Shown here piece by piece: positions 1 through 11,619 of a stretch of 64,000 nt of DNA. Position numbers and translations under genes: made by a program. The notes under the pieces are model-generated. The model had not been told where the DNA came from and ran no database searches. It worked only from the letters and a program-made list of their open reading frames with translations. The number at the start of each line of letters is the position of its first letter. The stretch's first letter is position 1. Source of the DNA: Melieria omissa (Eukaryota > Arthropoda > Insecta > Diptera > Ulidiidae); the NCBI GenBank assembly GCA_963971225.1, contig OZ020269.1, positions 78,344,450 to 78,408,449 of the forward strand. The letters run 5' to 3'.

Positions 1-464
1 TGTGATGAGGTATTTTGGAATCAAACTTAATGTCCGACGTGTTTTTGTTTATTGTTGTAAAGCAAAATAATAAGAAGTGAATTGCACAGCGAAACTGCGG
101 CGGAAAAATCAAATTCAACGAAAAAACATGCATTTATTGTAGCGTGGCGTATGGTTTCCAAGCAAATTTTTATGAACCGAACTTCTCCCGCCATTGGTAA
201 TGCCAGACTCTTAATGACTAAGAGCCATGGCTAAGCTGAAATACGAAGGAAATTTTGCAGATAAAAAATTTTAATGAAGTGGTTCACCAGAAACTTGTGA
301 GAAATCCCAAACAATTTCGATTTCGATATCAAAAATTTTAGACATGGTGCGGATTGCTTACATTGGTCGGAACTGTGTGATTGGGTTTTAAAAAAAAAAT
401 GTTTGCCTATTTAGTATTACATGCTTTTTAAAATAAACTGAACTTTTCAAAGAGGGCATTTTGT
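1..464. other. AT-rich sequence, nothing recognised
   Basis: I see no convincing ORF, tRNA, tandem repeat or terminal repeat here. There are short A and T runs and no match to the repeat families found elsewhere in the window. Confidence 0.5.
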
Positions 465-1450
465 GGTGGTGCCACCCATAGACTTAATGCATTGGAAATT
501 TTATGAAGTTTAGTTCACTGTAAGCAAAGTTATTGCGTCCGAAGTAAAAGTATGTTTTTGTCACTGGTACACAAATTCGATGCTAAATTGCAAAGAGCAA
601 ATATTAAGTTTTGGTTTAAAGTTGGCAAAATTCTAACCGAAACATTTCAATTGATGAACTAAGTTTATGGTTATGATCGTTTATCCCGTGGTAGACTTCA
701 TGTGTGGTGCACATGATTTAAAACGATTATCATAAATGAAGACCAACGTATTAGCCAACTGAAATCAACGATCACCGTAGATTCCATCAAAACTTGGCGG
801 TAATTCATCATAGATCAGCCAAAATCTCTTTCGTTATACCCACCCGGTTGATCTTTGTATACCAAATACCCACACGGGTGATCCCAGGCGCTTCCGCCAC
901 CATTTGGAATAAAACTCACACACAATTTTTTTTACGTGTCTCAGTACGTGTTCAATAAACCCTTTGAAAAGAAATCTTCTAATATTTTCCATAATCGCAA
1001 AATAAATCGTTAAAGTTAGACTTTTTTTTTCGAAAAGGTACTGCGGTATGAAATAAATAATTATTACTTATTTATTGAGAGTTTTATTTAAGATGGCGTC
1101 GGAAGCGCCCGGCGTCATCCGGGTGGGTACTGGTCAAGGACGAATACAAAAATATTTGGTAAGGTGAAAGTTGAGCTTCTCAATAACATATATGTATGGC
1201 ATTTTAACCAATCTTTTGACTGTCGAAAGACGCCATCTCATCGATAAACACTTGTGACTGATTTTTTGACCAAAATTCGAATTTTAACCATCAACCACGC
1301 CTCGTTTTCACCTGATGCGGCATCGTGCGACTTTCGTCTTATAAAAAAAATGGATTTACCTATTAAACAAAGGCATTTTGAGGGCGTAGAAGCCATCAAA
1401 ACGGCTTTTACCGACATCCTAAAGGACATTCCAGACGACGACTAAAAACA
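465..1450 (+). pseudogene. Degenerate mariner-like element, copy 1
   Basis: A decayed Tc1/mariner copy. The clearest coding trace is at 1254-1445, where the peptide runs NHASFSPDAASCDFRL and ends near DILKDIPDDD. This is the altered third-aspartate block of mariner transposases (usual form YSPDLAPCDFF) followed by their C-terminal helix. Homology to 10399-10930 confirms a shared element: both start GACTTAATGC(A/G)TTGGAAA, both have CATTTCA(A/G)TTG(C/A)TGAACTAAG, and both end with ACCGACATCCT(A/G)AA(A/G)GACAT. Stops and frameshifts rule out function. Ends are approximate and I found no TIR. Confidence 0.5.
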
Positions 1451-1596
1451 CTTATTAGACAACATCGGTTTTAACCAAATTTTTTTTTTTATTTTTTTAA
1501 ATGTTTAAAGGTAAAAGTTTTCCTTGGTTTTAATATCACATTATTTTCTATATTAAAAAGCTCGTTTTCGTATGTATTTTTGTTATCAGGAATTAA

Positions 1597-1980
1597 AAAT
1601 GAGTGTTAAATTTAAAAAAGTTTTGAAGTAGTGTTTGTGGTAAACCATCCAAAGGGTCCAAAAATGAGACTTCCACAAGTCGCAAAATATCCGAAAACAT
1701 CAGTTTCATTTGTGAGGAAGTGGGTCAGTCGATTTGAAGAGTTCGGAACTCAGAACAAAGCGGATAAGGCGATAATCCGGATGTTTGTTAATACTCAAAC
1801 TCTTAGCCTGAAGCAAGCGAAAGAAACATTGTCGCCGAAGAGAGTTGAAGTATCAAAGGCCACTATCCGACGCAGACTTCTGAAATCTTCATTGAAGTAC
1901 CATGTCGAAACCGCTATTGGGTGAAAAACGTGGAAAATCGTCTGAAATGGGTTAGAGAAAATTTGATGTGGAAACACTGG
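1597..1980 (+). pseudogene. Tc1-like transposase N-terminal fragment
   Basis: An open segment at 1631-1924 encodes a helix-turn-helix region typical of Tc1-like transposases. The first helix-turn-helix includes KTSVSFVRKWVSRFEEFG; the second carries a K-ATIRRRLLKSSLKYH block like the RTIRRRL-GLKYR motif of Tc1 DNA-binding domains. An upstream ATG near 1599 (MSVKFKKVLK) is separated from it by an in-frame stop, and the sequence loses the frame after 1924. The catalytic DDE domain is absent. It is a 5' remnant only. Confidence 0.55.
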
Positions 1981-2177
1981 TTTGTTGAAACGTGACTATA
2001 AATAATTACACCGACAAATATACACTTTTAGTTCAGCGTATATAACTCCTTTTCCTTCCGAATTGCAATATAATAAAAGAAATCGGTTTTCCTGCAAAAC
2101 TGTGATTTTCTTGCAGTCAGAACGAAATTTTCACTAATTTTAATAATGACCTTTAAATGAGAGTTCGGTCCGTTACA

Positions 2178-2222
2178 AAAAGAACACTTTACTTACTTAC
2201 TTACTTACTTACTTTACTTTTA
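2178..2222. repeat. (ACTT)n simple repeat
   Basis: Seven or so CTTA/ACTT units in a row. The same tetranucleotide tails the LINE copies at 30336 and 44056, so this may be an old LINE tail, but no coding remnant sits next to it. Confidence 0.6.
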
Positions 2223-2685
2223 CTTTAACTTGGGAAAAGTTCGTTTTAATATCAAAAGGACCTAACGAATCGTTAATGCTTCACCGTTGAAAGACATTTA
2301 ATGTGGCCGCTTTCCCCTCTTTCCTTTCAACTGTACATACGGGCCGACAAATAAATGCGTACTTTTCAGATAGGACAAAATTGTACTCGCAAAACAAATA
2401 ATTTACGCATCATATGCGGGTATTTATTGCATTTGATTATTTAATATATCTCCATATACTCGTTTATTTATTTACCTCACAGATTAGGTATAAAAAAGAG
2501 AAACAATACGGGCTCGGCTAAAGCAAAGAATATACAATATGTTCTACACTTTTTGGTTAAAGTCATTCATTTTTAACATTAATTTTTTCTTTGCTTTATT
2601 GGCAGAGTTCTGCTAATAAGAGACAATTAAAAATGCAAACTTTGTAATTTTTTAAAAAGTACTTAATATCTTATCAATTATTGTA

Positions 2686-3633
2686 CACTATGATCAATAA
2701 GTACCAGGACTGTGTATTTTAAATTTTCCGCCGTTGCCCGATGCAGGTTTTTTTTTTAGGTCGGTAGGACCTTAACTGACATCTGTGTCAAATTTTGAGC
2801 GGGATTGCATCATTAGTTTTTGTTTGGCAGCTGTTAGCGTCAGTCAACTTTTTGTACTTCGTCGTATTTTACTTTGGCGCAATTTTTTTGGTTTTGGCTC
2901 GCCTTCAGCACGCCATTCGGATGATTGCTGGCTAGTTGTCACGTCGAATACATAGACCCATGTCTCATCACCAGTAATTATACGTTTCATGAACGTTGGG
3001 TCATTCTTAGCTTCGGAAATCATGTCTTCAGCCACTTGCTTTCGATGATCTTGTTGGACGAAATTCATGTCTTGAGGAACAAGCCGTGCGGCGACGCGTT
3101 TCATGCGCAAAATATCGACAACAATGTGTTGTGCGCTTCCATAAGAGATGTTAAGATCGTTAGAAATCTCTCTGAGGCTCACATGACGATTTTCAAGCAC
3201 GATTTTCTTCACAATTTCAACATTTTCGTCGGTATTCGATGTTGAAGGACGTCCAGAACGAGGAAAGTCTTCGACCACTTCACGACCACTTTTGAACATT
3301 GTATACCACTCCAACGCTCTGGTTTTTGATAGAGCAGACTCCCCAAATGCTTTCTGCAACATTTTAAGTGCATTGGCACAAGAAATTTCGTTCCTAAGAC
3401 AATATTTCAAACAAATACGATGATCAACAAAATTATCCATTGTAAAATGCGACGAAGTACAAAAAGTTGACTGACGCTAACAGCTGCCAAACAAAAACTA
3501 ATGATGCAATCCCGCTCAAAATTTGACACAGATGTCAGTTAAAGTCCTACCGACCTACAAAAATTTTTTTACCTGCATCGGGCAACGGCGGAAAATTTAA
3601 AATACACAGTCCCGGTACTTATTGATCATAGTG
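2686..3633 (-). mobile_element. Internally deleted mariner with ~190-bp terminal inverted repeats
   Basis: A 948-bp element between TA dinucleotides at 2684-2685 and 3634-3635. The left end 2686-2872 is repeated in inverse at 3442-3633 with only a few changes; both outer ends read CACTATGATCAATAAGTACC inward. Most mariners have ~30-bp TIRs, so these are long. The transposase start codon (3440, minus strand) lies directly inside the inner edge of the right TIR. The internal 569 bp hold only the first half of the transposase, so this is a deletion derivative that could only move if supplied with transposase in trans. Confidence 0.85.
2844..3440 (-). pseudogene. Truncated mariner transposase (DNA-binding half plus first catalytic Asp)
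   Basis: 198 residues against about 345 for a full mariner transposase. The paired-like DNA-binding region is present: residues ~1-110, with FKSGREVVEDFPRSGRPS linking two helix-turn-helix units. The catalytic domain begins with TGDETWVYVFD, which carries the first Asp. After EPKPKKLRQSKI the reading frame leaves the gene and enters the inverted repeat, ending in RRSTKS. The second and third catalytic Asp are therefore missing. The ATG is at the normal mariner N-terminus (MDNFV). Such a protein could still bind TIR DNA, but could not cut; that role is inference. It is closely similar to the mariner at 24422-25367, which has the reverse defect. Confidence 0.85.
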
Positions 3634-3635
3634 TA

Positions 3636-4939
3636 TACTTACTATCGAAAAAGTAAATAATAATAAACCTACTAGGTTGCAGTGCGCAAGGGCATTGTCT
3701 CTACCCATTATCATTACATTACATTACATTCGAATCAGTATAAAAAAATACCCTGTGTCGATGCTCGTATTAAAGCGTATTCAGTGTAGATACTTCCACT
3801 CATTATCGATAATATTACTCAGGATCGACAGTCGTATTCAGTGTCTAATCGAACCAGTTAAAAAAAATGTCAAGAGCGTGAAAAAACCTTAACGCATGAC
3901 CAGCACAATATGTCATTGTAGAAGCAGTACTCGATTCTCGAAAGGAAATCACAACTAGAAAACATATAAACTGTTGCATTTAAACGCGTTTTTAGTGTCG
4001 CTCTTATTTCTAGATCCAAAAGTCAACTGGGTTTGCAACGAAGTGTTAGAGCCGAGATAGAGAGTGAACAGTTTTTTATGATTAGACTAGCTAGGCCCCC
4101 ACTAACCCCCATTAATATAGTACAATATTCATCCCGTAAGATTTTGATTAAGACAAAAAAAAAATGTCTAATTATCTTTGATATAAAGAATTTTCACCAA
4201 TTTTGAAGACATTAACTTTAAGAACCTCCCCCCCCTTTCAAATTTGGCCAAAAAAAGGCCTAAGTTTGGAAATGATTTATGGCATGATAAAAAAACATAG
4301 AAACATCCGGTTTTGACGGTTGAATGGGTATTTTATTATACAATAACATGATATATCTTTTGTAACAAAATTCAAAATGGCGGCTGAACAATGACGGTTT
4401 TCGTCGATCACTGCCTGAAAAATCTCGTCTCCGAATTTCAAGCCTACAGCCTCTTGTAGTAATCTGAAATGAAAAAGGTTTTTTTTAAATGAAAGTAGAT
4501 GAAATTTTCTATGGCTTATACCTAACTATAATGATTTTTGACCAAAAATTGACTGAAATGTGAACGCTCGAAAAAAAAATTTTTTTCCCCACTTTTTTTG
4601 TTATAAAACCTTAATTAAAATAAAAATTTAATAGTAACTTATGCTCGTTTTAGGTATAAGCCATACAGAAAATGATACCTTTCAAACATGCTTTAGATTA
4701 AGGAAATTAGAACAATAGATCAAGAGATATCCTTGAAATTCAGATGGAAAACGTGGTTCCGAGAAAAACGCTTTGAAAGATAGCAGCTCCGGGAAAAAAC
4801 TGGGGAAAACACTGTAGAAGAAACAAACTCGTGTTCGGACAAGGCGATCGTATCGAAAAATCCTTTCGTACACATATTCTACGGACATACAACTTTCAAG
4901 TGGCAAAAAAACAAACGATTTTTTCAAAAAAAATTTGAA
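3636..4939. other. AT-rich sequence without recognised gene
   Basis: No supported coding region. Short homopolymer runs are common. A sequence AAGAACCTCCC followed by C/T runs at about 4221 recurs as GAAAGAACCTCCC near 4937, hinting at an unresolved duplicated or inverted repeat whose borders I could not fix. Confidence 0.4.
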
Positions 4940-5023
4940 AGAACCTCCCTTTAATATTCGGAAAAATGAAAAAAACACGTGTCGAGTTATTTTACATTTG
5001 AAGTACTACTTAAAGGTACAGTT

Positions 5024-5429
5024 TTTAGCCGGCCTCGATAGTCAAGCGGGTAGCGCGCTGGCTTCTCATACCAAAGGCTCCAGGTTCGATTCCTGGCTCG
5101 GGCTGATGAACAACTCATCTACTTCTATCGCTATCCACATGAAGGGAATGAGAATTACATGAATCGCACAAGTGCGCTCTTGGCAGGCAATGGCAAAACC
5201 TCCAAGTGTGAACGAAAAACTGCCAATCGCCGTTCGGATTCGGCGTTAAACTGTAGGTCCCCTCCCCCCCTTTCCCCATCCGCTTAAAATGTGTGCTGTA
5301 ACATATGTTGGCAAAACAGTGTTGCATACACAGTTCAAAACGGGTGAAATATGTGGTATCACAATGGGCCTTTCAGGCCTCCGAGTGTGTTTCTCATAGA
5401 GGCAGCCACCGCAACCTAACCTAACCTAC
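5024..5429 (+). mobile_element. tRNA-derived SINE, family B
   Basis: The head at 5029-5103 is tRNA-like: A box TAGTCAAGCGGG and a perfect B box GGTTCGATTCC, with flanking CCAGG/CCTGG able to form the T-arm stem. The body at 5220-5275 shares CCGTTCGGATTCGGC and ACTGTAGGTCCC with the SINE-A family, and the tail is (ACCTA)n. AGGTACAGTT is duplicated at 5014-5023 and 5430-5439, a 10-bp target-site duplication that sets the borders. Internal Pol III promoters are expected from the boxes. It is not a functional tRNA gene: the head is fused to a long body. Confidence 0.85.
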
Positions 5430-5660
5430 AGGTACAGTTAGATTTCGATTTTGGAAATAATGAGAAACACGTGTCTGGGTTTTGTTTTATTATTTTACAA
5501 CTGCCCATTGGTTCATGTTTTTTTTTTGGAAACTTTCCGTAAACAAACCTTAACTCAACCTTGTTGGCCCAGTTAAATTTAAATTTTCAAAAAATTATGT
5601 GTGAAGAATCGTGATTTAATAAACATAAACATCTGAAATCAAAAGTAATTTGACACATAA

Positions 5661-6130
5661 CAGGGCAGTTCAGGATAACGTGCAAATATTTGGGCAAATG
5701 CATGTCATTTCAAATATTTGCCATCAACACTGAGCACACTTTTTAAAATTTCATGGCAAATCGGTTGCAGAACAAATTCTCAGCTGTTTTTGCATGCATA
5801 AGTTGCTGCCGCTGTGGAATCCGAAAACAATTCACACCTCTAAATAACTAAAAATTGTACGAATCTCCTCCTCCGTCCACTTTTTATTCGGTTTTTCTCT
5901 TTTTTATATTCTTTTTCGTCTGCTTCATTTTGACAATTGTAACAGCTGATTGATTGGCGCATCGGTTTTGCCCATGCCGAAAAATATGCAATGGTTTTCA
6001 GTGTGGCAAATTTGCAGCTGCTCGGCATGGGCAAATGTGTACATTTTGTTGTGGCGTTGAAAATATTTGCCATCACATTTTGCAAATGCCATGATGCCAG
6101 ACCGTTTGCACGTTATCGTGAACTGCCCTA
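5661..6130. mobile_element. MITE with ~26-bp TIRs
   Basis: The left end CAGGGCAGTTCAGGATAACG is mirrored by CGTTATCGTGAACTGCCCTA on the right, extending to about 26 bp with two mismatches. AAATATTTGCCAT and its complement recur subterminally, and a second inner inverted pair (TTGCCCATGCCGA / TCGGCATGGGCAA) lies at about 5970-6030. I see no clear target-site duplication and no transposase. The CAGGG terminus would fit a hAT-type end, but that assignment is weak. Confidence 0.6.
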
Positions 6131-6416
6131 ATATGTTTATTAAATCACGTTTCTTCACACAACATCTTAAAACATATTTTACCCTTTTAGACCCTGAATA
6201 TAAAAAACCCCGTCTTAGCGGTTTATTCTTTCAAGAATAAACTTACCTTAAGCTCAAATTTCATTTTTGTAGCTTCAACGGCTTGGGCTGAGCGATGATA
6301 AATCAATCAATCCATCAGTCAGTCAGACAGGACAAACAATGTATATATATATAAATGGAGGCAGTACCATACCCCCTTGTCTAATGCTCACTTTCAACTT
6401 TCTTCTAGTCGAATTG

Positions 6417-6655
6417 TGGTAAGTTCGTACTAAGTTTCATTGATCTTTGATGAATGAACTTACTGTACTGTTTAAAGGTTGGGTCATAGAAAATGTGCCA
6501 CGTTCTCTGTCCAACGCCGATCAAATCTCACCAGTAGAATCTATGAGACGACGGTACACCAACTTTCAATGTTGTGCGGCTTACAATTCTGAAGCTTTTC
6601 CATACAAAAAATTTGAGTTGTATGGGTGGTGCCACGCCGCACAGTGGCTCAATTT
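6417..6655 (+). repeat. Dispersed 'GTGCCACG' repeat, copy 1
   Basis: Carries AAGTTCGTACTAAGTTTCAT, then AAAATGTGCCACG, TCTCACCAGTAGAAT and GACGACGGTACACC in that order. The same order occurs at 8290-8640 and, reversed, at 46811-46925. No ORF is conserved between the copies. Confidence 0.55.
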
Positions 6656-6719
6656 GTCATTTCAGGTTGAAAAATTAATAACTCCTGAACGAATAGAGAT
6701 AATTGGAAAATTTTAATTG

Positions 6720-8280
6720 GAAATTTTTTGTGTTGATTAGAAATTCATCAGGCTATTGTATTCTCAAAAATAAAATCAATCGAGGTACAGGGTGATGCGT
6801 AATACTTTGTCAAAGTTCGGCTTACTGTAAATGAGAATAATGCGAACAACAATGATAAGTTTTAGTTGCAAAATTCATGAAAATTAATTAAAAAAGATGA
6901 AAAGTAATAAGAATTTTATGAAATAAGCTGAAAGAGTCAAATTTAAAGATACAAATTCATAAATTTTGCTTTCAAAATGAGAACCAGAATTCGAAAAATT
7001 TACGTAAAAACTCAATTTTTGTTGGACAATCCTAAGTTCAAAAACAATGCTAAAGCTTCATTAGGACATATTTGAGCGGTAGCACATTGCGTGGATTGGG
7101 AATACTGTTTTTAATTCTCTTAACATGATCCGAGTTTGCTGGTAAAACTGCTTTCACTATAATGCCTTTAATTTTCTCCTGATCCTTATTTTATTTAATG
7201 GTCAAAACTTCTGAAAAGTGGATGGTTATTATTTTCCCGGTGCCTCCATAAGCTTCCTTGTTTTATATTATGAATGACGCACCGTCCTGAGTTGACTTTT
7301 TCGGCCTTTCTTTTGTCGCTTTTGATGTCGGTGGTTGGTCATCGCTTATTCTACATGCATCTCCTGCATCGAAGTAAATTGATTTTTCCAACCACTCCTC
7401 ATTATTCTGGACAAAATTGAATTTGGTACGGTTTGCCGCCATCCATTTCAACTTTGTAGTGCGATAAGGCCTGGAGTCCTAAGTCCTTCTCTTTAGTCGA
7501 AGATGTGTTGGCTGCAGGCAAACTTTTTTCGACGTAACCAATATCTTTAGCGACAGCCAGAACGAACTTCTCCTTTGTCTTCTAAATAGTAAATATTTCA
7601 AACGGCTTCGAATTTTTCAGAAACATCTTTGTGCTTCTTCTTCGGTTTAGTTGCAGTGGCGGAATTGAAGTGATGTTTAGTTTAAATTAAATTCGAAACT
7701 AACTTTACTTACTCTAAAATTGTATGACAGACACAGTGTTAGTATTTTGTCGCTGTAAAATCCAGTCGGGCAAAATCGGGCACCCGATCTCTTCAGGGCA
7801 GTACTCACAGAAGACTAGTGAACAATTTTCCCAAAGACGGAACCGTGGCAAGTATGGCCTTTTTTTTAAAGTCTATCGAAAGTTCAAAAAGAGTGATAAA
7901 AACAGTGCTTCAAGTGAGTGCCTATGAAAAGACAACAACAACAACCAACTTTTTTTTTCTATATTTACTTATTTACTACAAATGCCTTCTTTTACGATGC
8001 TGGTGCAAAAAGTTTCAATTAATTTGCTCCTTTCCGTATTTTAAAACTTCAGCGAAAAAGTGCAAATTGCTGATATTATTTCACACTCTAAAAAATGCTC
8101 AACTTTGACGGGCTCTACGAGCAAAACTATTTGTCCAATTTAGTTAAGGTTTTCGGATTTCTTAGGTCCAAGCATTTATCTATCGGAAAAGTAACAGTTT
8201 CCCCCAAATCGAACATGACAAAATCGACTTTTGCAACCTACGTCGGCAGAATCAGCCACTGTGCGCCGTGCCACATATCC
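6720..8280. other. Unassigned sequence with small broken ORFs
   Basis: Nothing here matches a family I recognise. A minus-strand open segment at 7263-7451 includes TSKATKERPKKSTQDG and may continue upstream in another frame up to about 7580, suggesting a degraded coding sequence of unknown origin. Confidence 0.3.
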
Positions 8281-8289
8281 GTGGAAACA

Positions 8290-8640
8290 TATAACTAAAC
8301 GGTACGTTCGTATTGAGTTTCATTGATGTGCGAACAGTTCCAAAACTTTGCGGATAGTTTGTGTCAAACAAATGTGCCACGCCCCTTGTTCAACGCCCAT
8401 AACATTTTAACAGTAAAATGACACTTCTGTGGGACGACGGTACACCGATACACCGGTTCCATATAACAGAATTGAGTTGTGCGGGCGGTTCCACACCCCT
8501 CGTTCAATACCTGTCCCATTCCCTCTATTGAAAGACATGACACAATAGTAAGTTCGTACCAAATTTTATTGATGTGTGGTTCCAAAGTTACTGCCTAAAA
8601 ATGTATGCTGGTGGTGCCACGCCCCGTTTTTCTGACTATT
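8290..8640 (+). repeat. Dispersed 'GTGCCACG' repeat, copies 2 and 3 in tandem
   Basis: Two successive starts of the unit: ACGTTCGTATTGAGTTTCAT at about 8303 and AAGTTCGTACCAAATTTTAT at about 8551, roughly 250 bp apart. Each is followed by a GCCACGCCCC motif. GGGACGACGGTACACCG lies between them. Confidence 0.55.
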
Positions 8641-8716
8641 CTTTTTTCCTAAACCTTCGTGTAGCAATTACGAACAAACCCGCCGAAGTTAGTATCCAAT
8701 TTGGTGCAGACCAATT

Positions 8717-8717
<1 letters not shown>

Positions 8718-8764
<47 letters not shown>

Positions 8765-8781
8765 ATATATATATATATATA

Positions 8782-8867
<86 letters not shown>

Positions 8868-8880
8868 TATATATATATAA
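8718..8880. repeat. (TA)n microsatellite
   Basis: About 160 bp of nearly pure TA dinucleotides with two interrupting ATCTAT sites and AAATAT/AAAGAT interruptions at the right end. Confidence 0.95.
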
Positions 8881-9040
8881 AGATATATGATTATGATGTA
8901 ACGATTTTACAGAAATTTCATTCCCGATTACTGACAATGAGTCTTCATTTGATTGTCAAACTTCAAAAATAGAAGCGTGTAGCCACGTCAAAATAAATCT
9001 AATGACCGAACAGGCGATCAACATCTGAAACACGGTAAAT

Positions 9041-10398
9041 TTGGGTTTTTTCGTCTCAGTAATCTTTCCCCCTAAAATATATGTTTTGTTTACGCACAGT
9101 TCGGCCCGATCCAAAGTAAACAAGATTTTTGAAATAAGTTGTCATACAGGTTTTTTCATTTCGAACCGAAAACTTTGGCAGTCCTGCGTTCGACAACCGC
9201 AGCTGTCATCTGTCGTTGCATTGTGTTAATATTGTAGTTTAGTGTTTGCCATTTATGAAAATGGACCGATTTAGCATTTAGTGAAAATTCACTACAAAAA
9301 TGGTGAACATTTTGGCACCATTTTTCGCGCACTAAGGAAGGATTTCGGACGTCACGGAAGGCCTGTTTTGTCAACAATTTTGGATTTATTGGCGAAATTT
9401 GAACGAACTGGTTCTGTACAAAATGTACAGAGGCCAATACGTAATCGCCCTGCTTGTTCGGTCGAAAATATTGCTGCTGTAGCTGCCAGTGTTGAATACG
9501 ACACCAATTTATCGCTTCCCCGGCGTTCACAACAATTGGACATCTCCATCATCTCAATTTGGCGTATTTTGCATTTGGATTTGCATCGTCATCCATACAA
9601 AGTTCAGTTGGTGCAGAAATTGGAGCCGGGAGATCACAGCGTCGTAACTACGCCGAATGGGTGCTTGAAAAACAGTCCGAAAATCCCAATTTTTCGCAAA
9701 AAATTTTCTTCAGCGATGAAGCACAGTTTCACCTCAGCGGTTACGTTAATAGTTAAAATTTTCATGTATGGGGCTCAGAAAATCCACACGTGGTTGTCGA
9801 GTGCCCAATGCATCCACCTAGAGTCACTGTTTGGTGTGCATTATGGTCCGGTGGTGTCATAGGGCCATATTTCTTCGAAAATGACGACCCTTACCGTCAA
9901 TTCTGAACGTTATGGCCGTATGATAACCGAGTATTTCTGGCCAGCGGTCGAAGATATGGATGTGGACGAGATGTGGTTTCATCAGGACGGCGCTACATGC
10001 CACACAACACGACCGAACATGACAGAATTGCGAACCAGGTTCGATGAACGCATAATTTCGCGTTTTGGTGATGCCAAAGATCGTGGACTTTTTTCTTTGG
10101 GGCTTTTGGGAAAGACCAAGTTTATCCAGACAATCCGCAGACTCTGGAGCATTTGAGGGACAACATACGTGCAGTTCTTGGCGCCTTACAGCCTGCTATA
10201 TGTAAAAAAAGTCATCGAAAAATTACCTAAAAAGAATCGAGGTGTGCCGGGCTGCTCGTGGCGGTCATTTGAATGATGTCATATTCTATTACTAATGGCA
10301 CAAACCAAATATTATTTTGATAATAAAGTTTCATCAAAATTCAAATTTTAGTTGACTTTTTTCTTGATTTACTTTTTCGGATCATGATGAAAAACCCT
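9041..10398 (+). pseudogene. Degenerate DUF4817-type (IS630/Tc1/mariner group) transposase element
   Basis: Split over several frames. Residues FRALRKDFGRHGRPVLSTI (about 9328-9384) match the N-terminal helix-turn-helix region of insect transposases annotated with DUF4817. FSDEAQFHLSGYVNS (9709-9753) carries the first catalytic Asp, and FHQDGATCHTTRP (about 9978-10016) the second. The expected third-Asp block (usually WPPRSCDLTPLDF) is garbled at about 10062-10110. The C-terminus reads CRAARGGHLND near 10240. Multiple stops and frameshifts make it dead. Weak inverted ends GGGTTTTTT (9043) and AAAAACCC (10390) may be the TIRs. It is the same family as the deletion derivative at 40733-41312. 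Confidence 0.7.
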
Positions 10399-10930
10399 AT
10401 ATTTTGGTGTGACTTAATGCGTTGGAAAGGCGTGCTTTTTCTTGATTTTCAATCAAAATTTGATTACATTTGGCTGTCTGAAAGTGTAGTATGATTGTGT
10501 CAAACTTTTACGGAAGCATTTCAGTTGCTGAACTAAGTTTATGATCATTACCACACACACGACCACATGTTAATTCCGTCGAAGAAATCACGACTGGTGC
10601 CCGTCATTTAAAAAGAGTCGTGAGGGCATAAATGATGGCCAACATGTCGGCTGACCGAAATCTCTTATCAAAGCATATTCGAAACTGTGCGTGCATTCAT
10701 CAAAGATCTCAATTGAAGTTGTTGAAATGATTTTTACCGACCAAAAGATTTGTACCGACATCCTGAAAGACATCCCAAACGCCGATCTAAAACACTGATT
10801 CGACAGGCTGTTAGATCGTGAAAATCGCATCATCGCAATCGAAAACATTACACAATCACAACTTATCAGTCGGTGTTCAAATGCATTCCTTATCCTTGTG
10901 TAATTGAAAACGGGCAAAGTTCAAAACATC
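10399..10930 (+). pseudogene. Degenerate mariner-like element, copy 2
   Basis: Homologous to 465-1450 in the same orientation. It keeps the starting motif GACTTAATGCGTTGGAAA, a helix-turn-helix trace (GTGCCCGTCATTTAAAAAG) and the C-terminal trace ACCGACATCCTGAAAGACAT. It is full of stops. Confidence 0.45.
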
Positions 10931-11232
10931 GATTTTTCGTTTTTAAATTACTTATCGAAACTTTGTTCCGACAATTCAAAGTTTTTGTATTTAGATAGCC
11001 AAGATATCCAAGTGAAACAATAATAAAGTGTTATAATAAAAATAATATTTGCCATTTGAGCTCTTGTCATTAAGTTCGCAGCGTTATATTATATGTTACT
11101 CCGATTTGCTGTAACCATCTGTCTACATGTGCAACTTTTCAATATCGCAATGTTAATGTCAATTTGTAAACTGGCACTGATAGAATTGAAAGCACGGTCC
11201 CTGGCTCCGTTGGAATACATCGTATGTATAAG

Positions 11233-11577
11233 TAATAATTTAATAATTGATTGGCACGACAGCCCGCTTACGCGAGACTAAGGCCTAGCTTCCCGCAACC
11301 ACCCGTGTTGTGCGTGTGAATTTTTGTACGCGGGTGGAAGGGACCTACAGTTTTATGCCGGTTCCGAACGGCAGGTTGGGAGCTTTTTCATAGGCAACTT
11401 TTACTCTCAGAGGTTTGCCATTTCCAGCTGAGAGGACAGCCACCCAAAGAGAAAACGAGTTTCCCGTTATTTTTTTTAGGTGTTACTACATGCAGTATTC
11501 GATCTTGCGTCGCTCTGCATGCGACTCGCTGGACCGCGCACTAACCAACTGAGCCACGGCGGCTACCGTGTATACCG
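11233..11577 (-). mobile_element. tRNA-derived SINE, family A, copy 1
   Basis: Minus-strand copy. The tRNA-like head is at the right end (complement of GAGCCACGGCGGC; A box TGGCTCAGTTGG). The body includes TGCCGTTCGGAACCGGC and CTGTAGGTCCC (as complements), and the A/T-rich tail (TAATAATTTAATAATTG as written) is at the left. GTATGTATAAG is duplicated at 11222-11232 and 11578-11588. The P-like element begins at the very next base. Confidence 0.9.
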
Positions 11578-11588
11578 GTATGTATAAG

Positions 11589-11619
11589 CAAAGAATATGA
11601 AGTAATATAGAACGCGCAT
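11589..11619 (+). repeat. Left 31-bp TIR of the P-like element
   Basis: Exact inverse match to 17120-17150. It begins CAAAG and ends GCGCAT. Confidence 0.95.

Larger units (their letters stand above)
4940..6345 (-). mobile_element. Helitron-like repeat, copy A (minus), interrupted
   Basis: Remnant of the repeat family also seen at 17225-19656 and 41325-42461. Read on the minus strand it starts near 6345 with TTGTTTGTCC then TCTGACTGACTGA-type repeats. It continues with CAGCCCAAGCCGTTGAAGC (complement near 6272-6290) and the unit TGTGAAGAAACGTGATTTAAT (complement near 6141-6161). It is cut by a MITE at 5661-6130 and a SINE at 5024-5429. The 3' hairpin terminus seen in copy B is missing, so the distal end is lost and the lower boundary is approximate. 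Confidence 0.45.

Noticed and set aside
2178..2222. A CRISPR-like or regulatory tandem array
   Set aside because: It is a simple tetranucleotide repeat; no spacers are present.
5029..5103. Possible genuine tRNA gene
   Set aside because: A and B boxes are good, but the sequence continues into a SINE body with a tail and a 10-bp target duplication, so it is a SINE head.
8574..8937. Long TA-repeat open frames on both strands (tyrosine/isoleucine repeats)
   Set aside because: They are translations of the (TA)n microsatellite and have no coding meaning.
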